Assembly: GCF_949987515.2 (NCBI RefSeq) | Contig: NC_082688.1 | Location: 106,867,893 to 106,931,892, forward strand | Reading direction: 5' to 3' | From: Delphinus delphis | Lineage: Eukaryota; Chordata; Mammalia; Artiodactyla; Delphinidae | Length of the DNA stretch: 64,000 nucleotides | Translations under genes and position numbers: made by a program | Part shown: positions 60,940 to 64,000 of the stretch, in pieces | How positions within the stretch are numbered: position 1 is the first letter of the stretch | How the letters are laid out: every line of letters starts with the position of its first letter | Notes under the pieces: generated by a model | Seen by the model: only the letters and a program-made list of their open reading frames with translations | Told to the model about the DNA's origin: nothing | The model's database searches: none

Positions 60940-61289
60940 CTAGTTTTTAAATTCTGATGCAGTAAAATGTTTCAATTTGGGTTCTGGCAACGACTGTGAT
61001 CATCTTAAGAGATGTATAAATACATGTAAATAAGGTATTAACATCACAAGACTGTTTTAGACCATTTCCCCATCTGGTTTGGTCCTGTAATTGTGTGGGA
61101 AGGTACAGTTCTTGGAATCTGGCCTGAAAAAAACATCACTTTCACTCTAGGTTCTCAGCAGCCTGCAAGGTGCTTACTTCCAAAGCCGATTTCAGATTAA
61201 GTTATAAGGTCTGTGTAGTACCCACAGACATCAGGTCAACATTTTATGGTGGCTGTTATAGGGAGATGGTTCTTCTGAACTTGGTTAGT
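60940..61289. other. Unrecognised sequence
   Basis: No gene or repeat recognised. Confidence 0.4.
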
Positions 61290-61535
61290 TATCAGAGTGA
61301 TCTGGAGAGTTTCTAAAAATTCATATTCTAGGCTCTGCTCTTAGAGATTACGACGATCCAGCTTTGCAGTGGGGCTGGGAAGCTGTATTTTTCAAAAGTT
61401 GCTCAGATGCCTGTGATGGTAAACCACAGATCTCGCCTGAGAGTTCTGCTGGCCTGGGTGTGCTCTCCTTGCCAGGGCCCTCACCAGGGAGCTTGTTAGA
61501 AACACCCACTCTGCATGTTCACAGGCTCCCCAGAC
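61290..61535 (+). repeat. MER5A-like sequence
   Basis: TTATCAGAGTGATCTGGAGAG and later CCAGGGAGCTTGTTAGAAAC with CTCCCCAGACGATTGGCAG; possibly two fragments. Confidence 0.4.
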
Positions 61536-61974
61536 GATTGGCAGGAAAACGTGGGAGGCATTGGTGTAGGGTGTTCACACGCCTGGGAGGTTTTTGGGAG
61601 ACCATGATGGTCTCACTGTTAGCTGGTCAGGAAAGACTTCATGGAGAAGTCGGGCTGTTAAGAGGGTCAAAAAGGCAGAGTGAACCACTGCTTCTATTTG
61701 ACCAACACAGAAGCAGAGGAAGCAAGAAAAAGCAGAGAGGATGCAGCAGATGGAACACAGGTGCTCTGTCCCCCCAGTATTACCAAAAGACGAAACGCAG
61801 ACTCGATTTTGTTGGCACGTTTTTGCTGTAATTCATCATTTACACTTGGCCTTCACACTAGAGCATTATCTTAGGTATTTATCGAGGGTATTTGCAGAGC
61901 ACGTTAATACTGTCTTTCTAGAGCTTTTACTCAACTGAGGCTGCTTACTGCCAAAGAAAGCCCTGGGGAACCAG

Positions 61975-62095
61975 GAGATTGTGCCTGGAACCAGCCCTTC
62001 CCGTAACACACTGTGCACCCTAGCAGAGCCACTTGGGATCCCCGGGCCTCAGCTTCCTCATCTGTAAAACATCTGTGGTTCCTGGCCTCATCGAT
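61975..62095 (+). repeat. MIR 5' part
   Basis: GGGCCTCAGCTTCCTCATCTG followed by TAAAAC; broken at right by the next SINE. Confidence 0.55.
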
Positions 62096-62106
62096 CCTAC
62101 GTCCTG

Positions 62107-62261
62107 TTTTGTTTTTTATAATATTTATTTATTTAGGCTGCGCTGGGTCTTCGTTGAGACATGCAGGATCTTCGTTGTGGCCTGCGGACTTCTTAGTTGC
62201 GGCATGCGTGTGGGATCTAGTTCCCTGACCAGGGATTGAACTTGGGCCCCCAGGGAAGTCC
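62107..62261 (-). repeat. Medium/short tRNA(Glu)-derived SINE, reverse
   Basis: TTTAGGCTGCGCTGGGTCTT to GCCCCCAGGGAAGTC; duplication CCTACGTCCTG / CCTATGTCCTG (62096 and 62262). Confidence 0.85.
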
Positions 62262-62439
62262 CCTATGTCCTGCTTTGAAATAAACATTTGTAACATCTTC
62301 TTTGCTGTTCTAAAATGAAAATTGTAGCTATAACCACCTATAGACATAATTTTTTAAAACCACTCTGGTGCCCTAACTGTAATTTAAGTGGAAAATTCAA
62401 GTGAATACGTTGTAACCAATAATATGTATTTTAATCTGT

Positions 62440-63090
62440 AAAGGCTTGGGCAGTGTACTAAACCTGTCTTTTATTGTCTGTATTCTGATGCTTTGACATC
62501 TGGGGCCTTGCTGCTCCTGGAGAGACTACGCCTCCCAGGGCTGCTAGCCTGTCCCTAGAGACAGTAAGCAACTTGCCCCAGAGCAGGAGTCCTAACCACT
62601 GGACCTCCAGGGAATTCCCAAGAGTAGGATTTTAAAATTCAAACCAACCAGTTCAGAGCCCACAACCCAGCCACCTCCTTTCTCAGGCTCTTACGTTCCC
62701 AGTAGGCCACTATCCCCCTGTCCTAATCATCCCAGAGCCAGGTACCAGACCACTAGGGACAGCCCCCATGCCCCAGAGCCCACTGAAATTATCCAGACTA
62801 GCCAGTCCTAAGCCTGCTTCCCCTGCCTCACTTGTTCTTTCCCATAGAAACCACAGTGAAGACTCTTGCCCACATTTCCCCCTAGCTCCCTCTGCCTCCT
62901 GACCCACCCTGGTGCTTCCCTGTGTGTCCCACCCCCATGGCGTGGTGTACCCCCTCTTGGGAACTGTGGGTAACAAACTATCATTTCAATGGCAGTCATC
63001 TCTTGGCCTGTTGGCCTTACTATACTTCAAATTTTATATTAATACACTATATTTTTAACAGAACTAGACTACAAGACATTAGGAAATGGT
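62440..63090 (-). repeat. Unnamed dispersed repeat, copy B (inverted)
   Basis: Reverse complement shares ordered blocks with 57240-57800, for example GATGCTTTGACATCTGGGGCC, CTGTCCTAATCATC, GGTACCAGACCAC, TCCTAAGCCTGCTTCCCCTG and TGTTGGCCTTACTATAC. Confidence 0.7.
62587..62620 (-). repeat. SINE head fragment of about 34 bp
   Basis: GGAGTCCTAACCACTGGACC plus TCCAGGGAATTCCC is the antisense first ~34 bp of the short SINE; the rest of the element and tail are missing. Confidence 0.55.
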
Positions 63091-63137
63091 TTATTGCCCC
63101 TACTTATAATGAATAAGTTTAGATTTAAGAAAAGTCA

Positions 63138-63256
63138 GGGACTTCCCTGGCGGTCCAGTGGTTAAGACCCTGCACTTCCACTGCAGGAGGCGTGGGTTCG
63201 ATCTCTGGTCAGGGACCTAAGATCCCACAAGCCTCACAGCACGGCCAAAAAAAAAA
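63138..63256 (+). repeat. Short tRNA(Glu)-derived SINE
   Basis: GGGACTTCCCTGGCGGTCCAG to CACAGCACGGCC plus A run. Confidence 0.88.
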
Positions 63257-63554
63257 GGTCAAAGATCAGGATTCATTTCCTAGAAGGACAGCGAATGAGA
63301 AAGTCAAAGAACAGCTAGACAAAGGGATAAAAGTTAGTGCTAAATATCAACAGAGCTGACTGATTTGTACATGGCAGGAGAAAGAGGAAAATACCTTAAG
63401 TTAAATAGAGAGAAGATGCCGAGCTAAGTCATAGATTGCAGAGCAAAATAAGAAAGGATGACTTCTTTGCAAATCATCCAGGCCTTATGTGTAAGTGCAG
63501 TGTCAAAATAATTCCTTGTGATGACATGGGATGTGGGAGGGATGAAATATCACA
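63257..63554. other. Unrecognised sequence
   Basis: No gene or repeat recognised. Confidence 0.4.
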
Positions 63555-64000
63555 GAAAACATTGCAGCACTATTTACAATAGCCAGGACATGGAAGAAAC
63601 CTAAGTGTCCATCAACAGAGGAATGGATAAAGAAGATGTGGTACATATATACAATGGAATATTACTCAGCCATAAAAAAGATGAAATAATGCCATTTGCT
63701 GCAGCATGGATGGACCTAGAGATTGTCATCCTGAGTGAAGTAAGTCAGACAGGGAAAGACAAATATCATATGATATCGCTTACGTGTGGTATCTTAAAAA
63801 AATGGTATAAATGAACTTATTTATAAAACAGAAATAGAGTCACTGATGTAGAAAACAAACTTATGGTTACCAAGGGGGAAAAGGGGGGGGAGGGATAAAT
63901 TGGGAGATTGGGACTGACATACACACTACTATATATCATGTAGATAACTAATAAGACCTATTGTGTAGTACAGGGAACTCTACTCAATACTCTGTAATGA
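63555..64000 (+). repeat. L1 ORF2 end and 3' UTR, cut by the window end
   Basis: CACTATTTACAATAGCCAGG, GTGTCCATCAACAGAGGAAT, CAATGGAATATTACTCAGCC, GCATGGATGGACCTAGAGAT then GATTGGGACTGACATACACA. Its 210-bp frame at 63605-63814 is the end of the L1 reverse transcriptase gene, not a host gene. Confidence 0.9.

Overview
This window is nuclear DNA from a mammal, almost certainly a cetacean (whale or dolphin). The evidence is the dense population of tRNA(Glu)-derived CHR SINEs in long (~340 bp), medium (~200 bp, CHR-2-like) and short (~130 bp) forms. These sit beside cetartiodactyl-type L1 3' ends and older mammalian repeats (MIR, L2, MER5A, MLT1). Nothing bacterial, plasmid-like or CRISPR-like is present.

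Only one protein-coding exon can be supported: the first coding exon of XKR6 (XK-related protein 6) on the minus strand at 17607-18340. It lies in a CpG island of about 2 kb (roughly 16.98-18.9 kb). Positions 1-17606 are therefore the 5' part of XKR6 intron 1, and 18341 onward is the 5' UTR/promoter followed by about 45 kb of upstream intergenic DNA. The promoter shows paired YY1-like motifs, a duplicated ETS/CRE-like motif, GC boxes and long G runs. The island covers both sides of the exon.

Layout. 1-17 kb: intron 1, with a nest of L1, SINE and SINE at 1.4-2.8 kb, a compound microsatellite at 4.95 kb and long stretches of unrecognised single-copy sequence. 17-19 kb: CpG island and exon. 19-42 kb: upstream DNA with MIR, L2, MLT1 and SINE copies and one short TIR transposon (38847-39295). 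43-46 kb: two probable endogenous-retrovirus LTRs in minus orientation and a decayed tRNA(Glu)-like sequence. 48.9-52.4 kb: an old L1 split by a younger opposite-strand L1 that carries a ~760 bp AT-repeat expansion, with two SINEs added. 55-64 kb: further LTRs, split elements, a pair of inverted copies of an unnamed repeat, and an L1 running off the window end.

I found no convincing undescribed biological system. The best items for a second look are the AT-rich expansion seeded inside an L1, the tRNA(Glu)-like sequence next to an LTR, a 15-nt internal duplication shared by two CHR-2 copies, two small perfect inverted repeats, and the architecture of the XKR6 promoter. Repeat family names come from memory of consensus sequences, without a database search.
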